A stretch of DNA of 64,000 nt from Gemmatimonadota bacterium (GTDB taxonomy: Bacteria > Latescibacterota > UBA2968 > GCA-2709665), in NCBI GenBank assembly GCA_028874335.1, contig JAPPJY010000017.1:1-64000 (forward strand), read 5' to 3'. The notes below the pieces were generated by a model. The model made no database searches and was not told the DNA's origin. It saw nothing but the letters and a program-made list of their open reading frames with translations. Numbering within the stretch: position 1 is the stretch's first letter; the number at the start of each line of letters is the position of its first letter. The translations under genes were made by a program, and so were the position numbers. Of the stretch, positions 37,914 through 46,458 are shown in pieces.

Positions 37914-38250
37914 CGTCCTCTCCCAACTCCGCCAGAAGTTGCCGTCCCTCATCCGTCACCGGTATTTCTGCTTGCTGCTCGTCGGCTTGTCCGGGACGGT
38001 CATTTCCAACCATCCCGCTTCCATTAGTGGCTTAAGGTAGTTTGCCCGGAAAGTCTTCCGGTGTTTCAATTCAAGGAACTCCATAATCTCATTTGCAAAG
38101 CGGAGTCGCCTGCAATGCCAGACAACCTGTGCGGTAACTTGTGCGGTCGAGTCCTCCAGGGCGCACCAAAGTACCTATAACCTATTGTCCGAAAGGATGT
38201 TAGAATCTTCTTGCAGATTTCTGTCAACTTGTGCGGTGACTTGGTGCCGG
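37914..38250 (-). pseudogene. AlbA_2 protein remnant, copy C (C-terminal part only)
   Basis: Reading leftward, the linker (VTAQVDRNLQEDSNILSDN) and the winged helix (FLELKHRKTFRANYLKPLME) of the AlbA_2 family are recognisable. There is an in-frame TAG in the linker, and one base is lost near the end (KYR then stop where copy A has KYRLTDKG). The AlbA_2 and ATPase domains are absent. The TAG and nearby substitutions are shared with copy B, so these two derive from one decayed ancestor. Confidence 0.75.
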
Positions 38251-38390
38251 CTTCTCAATCGAACACCTGCATTTCGCTTTTTTTGTTAATCGCATCCCCA
38301 AATCGACGGGAAAGCTAACTGGTGATTTTGGAAGGAAACAACGTGCTGTTGGCCGACGTAATTAACATACCATAAACGCGATTTGGACCC

Positions 38391-38419
38391 TTGACATTCC
38401 ATTGGCTTTCGAGTATGGT
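38391..38419 (+). promoter_or_regulatory. Sigma-70 type promoter of the DUF2188 gene
   Basis: TTGACA, 17 bases, TATGGT, ending about 45 bases before the DUF2188 start and followed by AGGAG near 38453. A consensus -35 and good spacing. Confidence 0.75.
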
Positions 38420-38464
38420 TAAATCGGAGGACGGGATCGGGTGTGGCGAATAGGAGATAAGACG

Positions 38465-38689
38465 ATGGCAAAACAATCAGTTCATGCCGTCCCGTACGAC
38501 GGCCAGTGGGCAACAAAGGTCTCAAACGTAGATTACCCAGTGTCTATACATCAAACGCAATCAGCTGCTGCTGAACACGGAAGGCAGCTTGCGCAAATGA
38601 TGGGAACAGAACTGTTTATCCATCGCCCCAACGGGCAGATTCGGGATCGAAACTCATATGGAAACGATCCATTTCCACCTCCAAGTTAA
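38465..38689 (+). CDS. DUF2188 family protein
   Basis: A 74-residue protein matching DUF2188 throughout: VHAVPYDGQWATKVSN at the start, TQSAAAEHGRQLAQ in the middle and ELFIHRPNGQIRDRNSYGND then PFPP at the end. The ATG at 38465 is preceded by AGGAG at good spacing and by a consensus promoter. The family is small, widespread and of unknown function. Confidence 0.9.
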   Translation: MAKQSVHAVPYDGQWATKVSNVDYPVSIHQTQSAAAEHGRQLAQMMGTELFIHRPNGQIRDRNSYGNDPFPPPS

Positions 38690-38809
38690 CCCTTAAATCT
38701 GCCACACCCGATCACCTTCTCCGAAATTTAGACAGCAGTACGTGCCAATAAAACCGAGACAAATCTCGCAGGAATCTAGTGAAGCAACTGATGGCAAAGG
38801 AGAATTATC

Positions 38810-38998
38810 GTGGGATCCACGTTTAGCGCAGGGGATAACGTAGTACTTAAGGGTCATCCGAATCCAATGATGACCGTAGAGGGATATGTCGGACCTAGCA
38901 GAGTTCGTTGTAGTTGGTTCTTGTACAACACGGGCGAATTAAAGAGAGATATATTCTCTGAAGACGCACTTGAAATTTGGACGGACGACGAAGAGTGA
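38810..38998 (+). CDS. DUF2158 (YodC-like) family protein
   Basis: A 62-residue protein starting at a GTG at 38810 with AAAGGAG seven bases upstream. FSAGDNVVLKGHPNPMMTVE, then CSWFLYNTGELKRDIFSEDAL fits the DUF2158/YodC family: a small beta-barrel with the conserved GD.V.LK.G.P.MTV start and a C-W-F region. Function unknown. Probably in the same transcript as DUF2188 120 bases upstream. Confidence 0.85.
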   Translation: MGSTFSAGDNVVLKGHPNPMMTVEGYVGPSRVRCSWFLYNTGELKRDIFSEDALEIWTDDEE

Positions 38999-39361
38999 TT
39001 TATGGTTGTCAGTTTTTTTTTGATTGACCACGTCGGGTTCAGAACCTGAGGCAATCCTCCTAGAGAATAAAAGGCTCCATCAAGGAAACACCAGTGAGTG
39101 GTTAGCCGAAATGCTGGCAACCTCCTAGAGATCCACCCATAATATGCCAGCTCTAACTTGCCGCTCCAATCCCTGATTCGAAACGGAATGGGGATTTTTT
39201 GTTGCTGTTATGTTAAATCAACGAAAATCCGGCTGCATCGACTTCGCAACTCCATCGCTTCATCAGTCTGTCGATAACATACTATACCGATTTGCTCGCA
39301 TCATTTGTCCTTTCTTCTTTTTCATATACTAACTCGGTTGGAAAGGAGGTCGTTACCAGCT
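38999..39361. other. Intergenic region with direct repeat and possible terminator
   Basis: No gene. GGCAATCCTCCTAGAGA (about 39050) recurs as GGCAACCTCCTAGAGA (about 39116). AATCCC ... GGGGATTTTTTG at about 39168-39200 may end the DUF2188-DUF2158 transcript. A structured RNA between these points is possible but not recognised. Confidence 0.35.
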
Positions 39362-39793
39362 ATGGAAATCAGTATGCTGCATCTCATTTCTGCAGTCATA
39401 GGAGCAATAATTGCGAGTGTTTTTCATTTCCTGCGCCTTGGTTTATATGACCAATGGAAGAATCGAAAGTCGAGGAAATTCCAAGAACTTTACGTCGACT
39501 TGGTCACAGCAATTGATACGCTTGATTCCATTCCCAAGGTTGACATATACGATCCCAATGGCTTGAAGCTGTACGAAGAAGCATACAGGGGACATGTGTC
39601 CATCACTTTAGCAAAACTTGAACTGTTGGGGATCCCCTTGCCTGTGGCGTTCAGAGCCGAGTTGAGCATGCCTGGGCATGTCCTAACAAGCATAGCGCGC
39701 CAAGATTTCTTGGAGAAAATCGCAGAACTTTCAAGAGAAGGGAAATACAAAGAAGCCAGAGAAATCGCACTCCAATCCTCTGAATCCCTGTAA
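39362..39793 (+). CDS. Small membrane-anchored hypothetical protein
   Basis: About 143 residues from the ATG at 39362. One N-terminal transmembrane helix (LISAVIGAIIASVFHFLRLG) is followed by a soluble helical region with SRKFQELYVDLVTAID. A ribosome binding site AAAGGAGG exists but is 12 bases away, longer than ideal. The end overlaps the end of the convergent gene by about 60 bases. No family recognised. Confidence 0.5.
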   Translation: MEISMLHLISAVIGAIIASVFHFLRLGLYDQWKNRKSRKFQELYVDLVTAIDTLDSIPKVDIYDPNGLKLYEEAYRGHVSITLAKLELLGIPLPVAFRAELSMPGHVLTSIARQDFLEKIAELSREGKYKEAREIALQSSESL

Positions 39794-40378
39794 TATTACC
39801 GCCAATGTGCCTGGGTTGACAAACAGCGGGTTGTTTTCTCTGGGAATTACCTTAAACGTCTCGCGCCAGCTATTGTCTTCGAATAGAGCAAGCTGACCGT
39901 GGAGCGCACGCATCTCCTCGAGCCTTTGCCGACTCCATACGGGATCATCGTCCTCCCAAATGAAATCAATGACCTTTGACGGCTTGAACACAGCGAGCGA
40001 GACTGTGTTGTTTTTGGCGCCAGCGATGAGTTCGTCGAGGCTATCGTAAACCGTCGCATTTTGCAACGACAGCCGGCGGCGTTCACGCCATTTGTCGGCT
40101 GTCCCCATGTGACCCACTGGTTCGAGGCCGCCTGTGTCCGTAGGGCTGAAGGATTCCGGGCGAGGGTCGGCCGTTCTACGGACGAGCGGGCATTCAATCC
40201 AGTCGAATTTCCGATATTGCTCCTCTTGTTCCAGCCTTCGAAAAGGCACCGGATAGATTCGTACCCATGATCCATCCTCCTTGACACCGGCGGTGCACAC
40301 AGTTTCGCCGTATTTCCTCGAAAGCGTCGGTTAGGTCTTTACAGTAACCAGGATGCGTTCTTTGATTTTTTCGGTCAA
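39731..40378 (-). pseudogene. Partner gene of the DUF488 protein, interrupted by TAA
   Basis: The frame begins with TTG overlapping the DUF488 stop (TTGA) and reads LTEKIKERILVTVKT, then TAA (40333-40331), then PTLSRKYGETVCTAGVKEDG and SWVRIYPVPFRRLE. The text on both sides of the stop is continuous protein in one frame, and a Tyr codon (TAC/TAT) would fit there. A GTG at 40300 could restart a 189-residue product. Function unknown; the tight coupling implies a joint role with the DUF488 protein. Confidence 0.7.
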
Positions 40379-41367
40379 AGGTGTTTTACGCCGTTGGGGA
40401 GGAGGCATCGAACGTCCGGATCTGCAAAGTGGACCTGGTTGGTGATCTCTTCGAGCGCGTCGGCGACGCAATGCCTATGGCACAGGTCGGCTTTGAGCTC
40501 GAAACAGGTGAGTGCTACCGATTCGCCGGCCCGCAACCAGGCTCGGATTCTCTCCAGGGCATCGCCTTTATCCGGCAGGATCGTCTGTTCATAGTTTTCG
40601 AACAGGGTCTTGAAATCTGCATCCGTCTTGAGACCTCGGCGTCGCCGCGACTCAATTCCAAGCTCCGGAAGATGTTCATAACGAACCCCTACCCCTGAGC
40701 AAGCCCGGTCACGTGTGGTCTTTGAAAAACCGTACTTGCGGCTGATCGCGTTCCGTCTCACGTCGCACAGCAGGGTCACGCCTTCACGAATAAGCAAATT
40801 GAGATAAGATTCCAGAGTTCGCCCTTCGTAACCGATTGTGAAAAGCCTCGACGGTGTTTTCTCTGGACGAGCCGCTTCAATCCGATCAAGTGTCGACCGA
40901 TCGTCCCGAAGGACCTGGTCTGCAATTACGCTGCGGATCGCGAAATATGGATACCGCCGATAGGTATCCGCAACGAGCGCATCCCCTCGCAGGCTGCGAT
41001 AGCGATTAGCGAACGCGCCAATCGAGTTGTTTTCTGATTCTCGCGAGATATTGCTCCCGTCTTCAGTCAGGATCCAATTCTGGTCGTCATCCGTGATCAA
41101 CCCCCATTCCACCAGGCGGCGTCGGTCTGCATAGCTGGTGAACGAGAATGCGCCATATCTGTAAGGCACAAAGTCGTACAGTCCTTGAGAGGTTTCAGTT
41201 GCCCTCTTTGCCGAATGCTCTTTACAGTAGAGAAATAGGAGCTTCTGAAAGTCCGTATTGCTCACGTCCCCGCCAATCGCGTCGAGCAACCCAAGCAGCA
41301 GGCGTTGGCGGCCGTAGAGACGCGGCAGACTTGCTTCTTTTGGTTGTTGTACTTGCACATGCGCCAT
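40375..41367 (-). CDS. DUF488 domain protein with N-terminal extension
   Basis: A 330-residue protein. The C-terminal half is DUF488 (FTIGYEGRTLESYLNLLIRE, LLCDVRRNAISRKYGFSKT, LTCFELKADLCHRHCVADAL). The Cys/His cluster at the end is the family's hallmark. The N-terminal 150 residues have a winged-helix-like part (LLLGLLDAIGGDVSNTDFQK, FVPYRYGAFSF). DUF488 proteins are suspected nucleic-acid or modification enzymes without proven activity. It sits in a defence island and its stop overlaps the start of the next gene. Confidence 0.8.
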   Translation of the reverse strand: MAHVQVQQPKEASLPRLYGRQRLLLGLLDAIGGDVSNTDFQKLLFLYCKEHSAKRATETSQGLYDFVPYRYGAFSFTSYADRRRLVEWGLITDDDQNWILTEDGSNISRESENNSIGAFANRYRSLRGDALVADTYRRYPYFAIRSVIADQVLRDDRSTLDRIEAARPEKTPSRLFTIGYEGRTLESYLNLLIREGVTLLCDVRRNAISRKYGFSKTTRDRACSGVGVRYEHLPELGIESRRRRGLKTDADFKTLFENYEQTILPDKGDALERIRAWLRAGESVALTCFELKADLCHRHCVADALEEITNQVHFADPDVRCLLPNGVKHL

Positions 41368-41505
41368 TGGGATTCGTCCTGATCTGCCCAGTGCATTGAA
41401 AATGAAATCGAATACTCGTGAGGGTAGGGAAGTTGGGTCTTGCTAAAGCGAACCTTACCTGGGTTCCCACCTGGCGTGCGGGATCTCGCGCGCCATAATG
41501 ATCAC

Positions 41506-41943
41506 CTACTCCGCTAAGTCGTCAATGACGTCTCGAATGTAATCTCGAAGCCAGGGTACCGGCTCACTGTGGGAAATCAGAGTATCGACAATCTCTGCAC
41601 CGCCCCAATATTCAGCCGCATGAACCGCCGCGTCCCTGATTTCAACATCATCCGTAGCCAGCGCGTCACGCACGAGCCCGGCGCGCCAGGCAGCATTGCC
41701 TATTTCAGTTTGACGCCCAAGACAACGGAGAATCGACGACGCGAAACTCGGGCGCTCAACGTCGAGGCACAAGGCATCAAACTGCTCAAGAATGCGTTGT
41801 TCGCTGGCGGAACGAAGCGCATTTTCGATCATCTGATCGGCAGGATGGTTCATTCCGTTCTCAAAAGGCTCGTCCTCGAAGGCTGAGTACAGCCAGATCG
41901 CAAGCTTATTTCGTTTTTCGATCAATTCAGGACTGCCTTCCAC
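41506..41943 (-). CDS. HEAT-like protein, copy 1, N-terminus disrupted
   Basis: A 145-residue helical protein, about 80% identical by eye to copy 2 at 45749-46225 (SAFEDEPFENGMNHPADQMI, SILRCLGRQTEIG, ATDDVEIRDAAVHAAEYWGG). Upstream the homology continues through codons VDLDSFE, a TGA (41952-41950) where copy 2 has TTG (Leu), then TSVEGSP. Translation could restart at the GTG at 41943. The last part, DAAVHAAEYWGGAEIVDTLI, looks like one HEAT-type repeat. Probably an immunity or accessory protein (inference). Bases 41944-42104 hold only this leader. Confidence 0.6.
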   Translation of the reverse strand: MEGSPELIEKRNKLAIWLYSAFEDEPFENGMNHPADQMIENALRSASEQRILEQFDALCLDVERPSFASSILRCLGRQTEIGNAAWRAGLVRDALATDDVEIRDAAVHAAEYWGGAEIVDTLISHSEPVPWLRDYIRDVIDDLAE

Positions 41944-42104
41944 AGAAGTTCATTCGAAGCTGTCTAAATCCACGAGCACTGAAAGCTTGTTTTTAGTCAA
42001 CGGCGCGTCAGCTCGAATTGTATTTCCGCCTTTTCAATTCGGTTTCTTGACAAGTGTGGCTTATTTTCTCAGCTTGACTGACCATTCCTAAAAGGGCAGT
42101 CCGG

Positions 42105-42638
42105 TTACACATTCTGGCTCTTAATGATCTCATCCACACATTTGACTAATCGCGTGCCAAGATCTCGTATATCCTCCAAACGTCCAGGGGCCATATAAGG
42201 TTTCTTTTCGCAATAACTGACAATAGAACTCAGGTCATTCAACATATGCAATTGACTTACATTGGCATCCATTTCTTCAGCGAATTCTTCATATCCCAAG
42301 TCCCTGATTGGTGCCTCCTCATATAAACCTGTTGAATTAAATCCACCTATTCTAGCAGTATCCCATGCTCCAATTAATGCAGGTTCTAACAGCTTGATTA
42401 CCTCATCTTTGCCTTCAGCTACGATTTCCCACGTGAAGGCATCTTTGCCGCATTCTCTTAGTGCTTGGAGGAAATAAGAGCCTTGATCATTTTCACGAAT
42501 CGCGTCTCTCTCGTGCTGACTTTTACGTACCTTCAAACTACGCTTAGTAATACCCACGTATCGTTTCCCGCTGTCCTTGTGTGTCGCCACATAACAGTAC
42601 GTTTTGCGTTGTTCCACGCTTCTATTCTGTTCGGTCAT
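42105..42638 (-). CDS. GIY-YIG nuclease domain protein
   Basis: A 177-residue protein. The N-terminal GIY-YIG domain (about residues 12-95) shows YCYVATHKDSGKRYVGIT (CYV and YVG in place of GIY and YIG), the catalytic-Arg region SLKVRKSQHERDA, and Glu in LEPALIGAWDT. The C-terminal 80 residues are unassigned. It starts inside a remnant of an AlbA_2 gene, in place of that gene's winged helix, which fits insertion of a homing-endonuclease-like gene. It could also be a stand-alone defence nuclease. Confidence 0.75.
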   Translation of the reverse strand: MTEQNRSVEQRKTYCYVATHKDSGKRYVGITKRSLKVRKSQHERDAIRENDQGSYFLQALRECGKDAFTWEIVAEGKDEVIKLLEPALIGAWDTARIGGFNSTGLYEEAPIRDLGYEEFAEEMDANVSQLHMLNDLSSIVSYCEKKPYMAPGRLEDIRDLGTRLVKCVDEIIKSQNV

Positions 42639-42662
42639 CTACACAATCTCCCTTCGTAAATC

Positions 42663-42990
42663 GGGGTCGTCTGCAATAAAACACGACCTGAGCGGTGACT
42701 TGTGCGGTCAAGTCCTCCGGGTCGCCCGAAAGTACCTGTACCCTCTTGTCCGAAAGGGTGTTAGGTTCTTCTGTCAGATTTTCGTCAACCTGTGCGGTGA
42801 CTTGGTGCCGACTTAGTGCCTTGACTCTTGCCCGACCCTTGCCTTACTCTTGTTTTAGCCCGGTGCGGGTTCCCGATTCTGAGGCTGGTCTGTGGAACGT
42901 TTTCGTTTCCCACGACGCTGAGACCTCGATCACCGGCTCACGCAACCTGTGTTGACGGCACAGGACGCCGATTCGCCGGATGCCTAAACA
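42663..42990 (-). pseudogene. AlbA_2 protein remnant, copy D
   Basis: Leftward, fragments of the ATPase end (RIGVLCRQHRLREPVIEVSA), a decayed 11-bp repeat linker, and DKRVQVLSGDPEDLTAQVTA with QVVFYCRRPRF are recognisable. The N-terminal domains and the winged helix are missing, and the GIY-YIG gene follows directly. Its linker lacks the stop shared by copies B and C, so it is an independent copy. Confidence 0.65.
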
Positions 42991-42991
42991 A

Positions 42992-43228
42992 TCAGGTGAT
43001 GTATTCATACTCGTAAACCAGGGTCTCAATGGTTCGAACGGGACGGAGTCGTTCCCACACCACTTGCTGTAAGCGCTCGACGGTCTCCGGTGAGAAGTGC
43101 TTCTCGCCCGTCTCGACGTTGACTCGAGCCGGGACGTTTTCGATGAGGAAGTGGCGTCCCTCCAACTCAATGTGGTAGGCAATCTTTCCTTCGACCAGAG
43201 TCTCGTTCCATGCGCTGTCGTCAGACAT
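42992..43228 (-). CDS. YgiT-like small protein, copy B, intact
   Basis: A 78-residue protein: ETLVEGKIAYHIELEGRHFL, then IENVPARVNVETGEKHFSPE and TVERLQQVVWERLRPVR. It resembles the C-terminal part of YgiT/MqsA antitoxins (pattern ENVPA ... G..FSPETVE) but has Val/Thr where the zinc CxxC would be. The ATG overlaps the end of AlbA_2 copy B by eight bases, exactly as in copy A, so the pair is an ancient coupled unit, possibly effector and regulator (inference). Confidence 0.7.
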   Translation of the reverse strand: MSDDSAWNETLVEGKIAYHIELEGRHFLIENVPARVNVETGEKHFSPETVERLQQVVWERLRPVRTIETLVYEYEYIT

Positions 43229-44739
43229 CGTCCTCTCCCAACTCCGCCAGAAGCTGCCGTCCCTTGTGGGTCAGCCGGTATTTCTGCTTGCTGCTGGTCG
43301 GTTTGTCCGGAATGGTCATTTCCAGCCATCCCGCGTCCATTAGCCGCTTGAGGTAGTTTACCCGGAAAGTCTTCCGGTGCTTCAGTCCAGGAAACTCCAT
43401 ATTCTCATTCGCAAAGTGCGGTCCCCTGCAATGCCAGACAACTTGTGCGGTGACTTGTGCGGTAAGGTCCTCCAGGGCGCACCAAAGTACCTATAACCTA
43501 TTGTCCGAAAGGGTGTTAGAGTCTTCTTGCAGATTTCTGTCAACTTGTGCGGTGACCTGGTGCCGACCTGTCATCAGCTACCTCCTGGGACTCGGTCACG
43601 GGCCGCCGGAAGGTCGTCGTCACCCATGACCCGGACACTTCGATCAACGGCTCTTGCACACCGTGTTCGCGGCACAGGTCACGGATACGCCGGATGCCGG
43701 AACCGATCCTCTCTACCGCATCCATGCGGCGCAGGATTCCGAACAACAGAGGGTTGCGCGGTACGCTCTTGATACCGAGATCCGCTTCCGTCATACCGGC
43801 GGGCAACCCGCCCGGGCTGACAATTTCAAGCCGGTCCGTGAACAGATAGATCTGCACATTCGCGGCGGAGCGGTAGTCGCGATGGGCCAGAGCGTTGACA
43901 ACCGCCTCGCGAATGGCCTCTTCGGGCAGTTCCGGTCGCTCCTCCCTCTTTACATGCTTAATGACGTACTCCACGTTGATCTTCGAGAGAATCCAGGCCA
44001 TAACCTCTTCAATCATCGAATAGACGTCGCCGTAGAAGCCTCGCCTGTCCAGAATGCGCACTTTGTCGGTGCCCATGAACAGAGCGCACGCGACGTCGGC
44101 GCTGATATTGAACTTGCGGATGTCACTGGCCAGCAACCAGGCGCCGGCGTGTGTCATGCGGCCATCTTCAGCCGTCAGGTGCAGATTGCGAAGCGCATTC
44201 TCAGGATCCATATCCTCGGGAATCTTGGCGCGGCGCTGAAACAGGGACCAGTTCTCTTCATCCAGGTCATTCTCCAATGAAAACCTGTCGCACGCCGTTT
44301 CATCGAAATGGATCAAACCTTCTTTATAGAAAAACTCACGGATTTCCTCGCGCGACATCTGCTGACTGCTCGCTCCTTCGCGGATGAAAAACTTTCTGCC
44401 GAAAGAGTAGGGCTTGCTGTGCTGCGCGGGTACGGTTACACAGAGTACGGCATCCACGCTCTCGATCTCTACCGCGATGGGCGGCTCAGCGCTGCGGGCA
44501 ATCGTCTGGACCTGGGACTTCAAGCGGTTGTGGTTGGAAACACCGCAGATTCCGCCGTCGTCGGCAATGCCGATCAGGATCACGCCTCCCGTGGCATTGG
44601 CAAAGGCGCATATCTCACGTCCGAGATCGGAAGTGCCCGATCGTTTGAACTCAATGGTATAGCCTTCACCAAGAGTGGTCAGGTTAAAGAGGTTCTTTTC
44701 GTTCATAGTTGAAATCTGCTGCTTGTCCACTGCTTTCAA
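43221..44739 (-). pseudogene. AlbA_2 ATP-binding protein, copy B, frame-shifted
   Basis: The first 399 codons (44739-43540) are intact and nearly identical to copy A (AlbA_2 domain, EAIREAVVNALAHRDYRSAA, RMDAVERIGSGIRRIRDLC). They end in RSAPGHRTS and a stop because only one 11-bp repeat unit is present (43553-43563). The rest of the gene follows in another frame: VTAQVDRNLQEDSNTLSDN, an extra TAG, DLTAQVTAQVVWHC and a full winged helix ending LLAELGEDDV. Either a 399-residue shortened protein is made or the gene is dead. It is followed by the intact YgiT-like copy B. Confidence 0.8.
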
Positions 44740-44741
44740 TG

Positions 44742-45740
44742 TTATGCTTCCCCGCTGAGTTTTGATAGCTGAGGCACCAACAGTCCACAGATTTTGTGGC
44801 GATCCAGCAGGATTATTCCGTGATTATTGGCCAATCGCTCCGCTTCCTCAGTGAAACCATCTGCAATAGACATCACACAGCCATTCGCATATTGATCTTC
44901 ACCGATCATCTTGAGCACCTGATTTACGGCTTCAGGACCCGTCTTCTTCTCGTGTTTCTTGATCTGGACGAAGAGAGAAACTTCGCCGCCCTCGAAGACG
45001 GAAGAGTCTTGCCGTGAACGGCTGCACATGAGATCAACGTCTCCGCCCTGCCGGTCATATTGATTGCGCTGCACGACTTTGTACCCATTTTCTAGCAGAA
45101 GTTTCTCGCATAAAGCTTCAAACGAAATTGCGCCGCCAGATGGGCGCATTTTGCGTAACTCCACTGTCATAACTTCCTTTACCTTTTCAAAGAGGCCGGT
45201 CAGAAATTCATCCAACTTCGACGGACCAAAGCTAAGTGGCGGGCCGGAGCTCATCTTCGTGACTATATCCGAGAATGCCTCACTGAAATCAGGAATCGGC
45301 AACACGGGAAATCGCAACCACGGCAACTTCGCCCGCCAGGCAAGTAGCGTCACGTGATCGATACTGATCTCACCGGCCAATCCAAACGAGTCTTTGAGTG
45401 CGATCCGGTGACTTTGATGTGTATCATCGGACGGGTCATAGTTATAACAACACGGGAAATCCCGGTCTACGATGTGCACACTGACTTTTCCGTATTCAGG
45501 TAGATGTGGCGTGACCAATAAATCTCCGTCTTGGAATTGCCTCATGCGTGTGAGATTGCTCGGTATTCTTGTCGTCTTGAGACCGTAATGGTCAAACGTC
45601 TTGTTTACAAGGTCTTCCTTACGGAGATCAAGGTCGGCTCCCTTGCACCCACCCCAACCTTGGGAGATTTGTCTGTCTTCGTTGATTCGCGCTAGAATCT
45701 CGACCGTTCTTGACCTGTCGTGCCTGAAATTGTAAGTCAT
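44742..45740 (-). CDS. Mrr-type restriction endonuclease-like protein
   Basis: A 332-residue protein. The C-terminal part (about residues 200-325) is the Mrr_cat nuclease fold: SFEALCEKLLLENGYKVVQR, then GGDVDLM, then LFVQIKKHEKKTGPEAVNQV, giving the D and Q-x-K catalytic set typical of Mrr. The N-terminal 190 residues are a separate unassigned domain, perhaps for target recognition. Mrr enzymes cut modified foreign DNA. It begins eight bases after the HEAT-like copy 2 stop and ends two bases before AlbA_2 copy B, so they are one transcript. Confidence 0.8.
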   Translation of the reverse strand: MTYNFRHDRSRTVEILARINEDRQISQGWGGCKGADLDLRKEDLVNKTFDHYGLKTTRIPSNLTRMRQFQDGDLLVTPHLPEYGKVSVHIVDRDFPCCYNYDPSDDTHQSHRIALKDSFGLAGEISIDHVTLLAWRAKLPWLRFPVLPIPDFSEAFSDIVTKMSSGPPLSFGPSKLDEFLTGLFEKVKEVMTVELRKMRPSGGAISFEALCEKLLLENGYKVVQRNQYDRQGGDVDLMCSRSRQDSSVFEGGEVSLFVQIKKHEKKTGPEAVNQVLKMIGEDQYANGCVMSIADGFTEEAERLANNHGIILLDRHKICGLLVPQLSKLSGEA

Positions 45741-45748
45741 TTTTCCCT

Positions 45749-46225
45749 CTACTCACCAAGGTCGTCAATGACTTCCCGGATGTAGTTTCGCAGCCAGGGC
45801 ACCGGCTCGTTGTGGGAAATCAGAGCATCGACAATCTCCGTCCCACCCCAGAATTCAGCCGCATGAACCGCCGCGTCCCTGATTTCGACATCATCAGTTG
45901 CCAGCGCGTTACGCACGACTCCGGCTCGCAAGGTAGCATTGGCTATCTCAGTTTGACGCCCAAGACAACGGAGAATCGATGCCGAGAAACTCGGCCGCTC
46001 AATGTCCAGGCACAAGGCGGCAAACTGCTCAAGGATGCGTTCGTCTCTGGCGGAACGCAGCGCATCTTCGATCATTTGATCGGCAGGATGGTCCATTCCG
46101 TTCTCAAAAGGCTCGTCCTCGAAGGCCGAGTGCAGCCAATTAGCAAGCCTATCCGGTTTTTCAATCAAATGAGGATCTCCTTCCGCAGTTGTCAATTCGT
46201 ACCTGTCTACATTCAAGGGCACCAA
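45749..46225 (-). CDS. HEAT-like protein, copy 2
   Basis: About 158 residues starting at a TTG (46225) or the adjacent GTG; no ATG is available. SAFEDEPFENGMDHPADQMI and ATDDVEIRDAAVHAAEFWGG are shared with copy 1 at 41506-41943, but here the N-terminal codons are uninterrupted (VDRYELTTAEGDP). It is directly upstream of the Mrr-type gene in the same transcript. Immunity, specificity or scaffold roles are all possible. Confidence 0.65.
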   Translation of the reverse strand: MVPLNVDRYELTTAEGDPHLIEKPDRLANWLHSAFEDEPFENGMDHPADQMIEDALRSARDERILEQFAALCLDIERPSFSASILRCLGRQTEIANATLRAGVVRNALATDDVEIRDAAVHAAEFWGGTEIVDALISHNEPVPWLRNYIREVIDDLGE

Positions 46226-46401
46226 AACGTGCTTTTAGTCAGCGGAGTGTCAACTCGAATTGCATTTTTCCCCTTTTCCGGTTTTTGGACAGGTGGTGGA
46301 AGAATCTGAAACGCATTGTATGTCGGTTCCGTTACAGAAGAGGAGTTCCGTTCACCTGAACCGATTTAAGAATTGGTGCCAATAACGAGAGACTACAAAT
46401 A

Positions 46402-46424
46402 AGCCCAGGGGAAACCCCCTGGGC
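46402..46424 (-). terminator. Terminator of the DUF6941/HicB-like operon
   Basis: AGCCCAGGGG / CCCCTGGGCT with a short loop; on the minus strand it is followed by TATTTG. It lies 35 bases after the stop at 46459, ending the three-gene leftward operon. The other bases of 46226-46458 hold nothing recognised. Confidence 0.7.
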
Positions 46425-46458
46425 TGTCTATTCGCTACGATTACTACTAGAAATAATC

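Noticed and set aside
39040-39150. Possible structured RNA (repeated CCTCCTAGAGA)
   Set aside because: No match to SRP RNA, tmRNA, RNase P or 6S RNA features that I know; only noted as a direct repeat.
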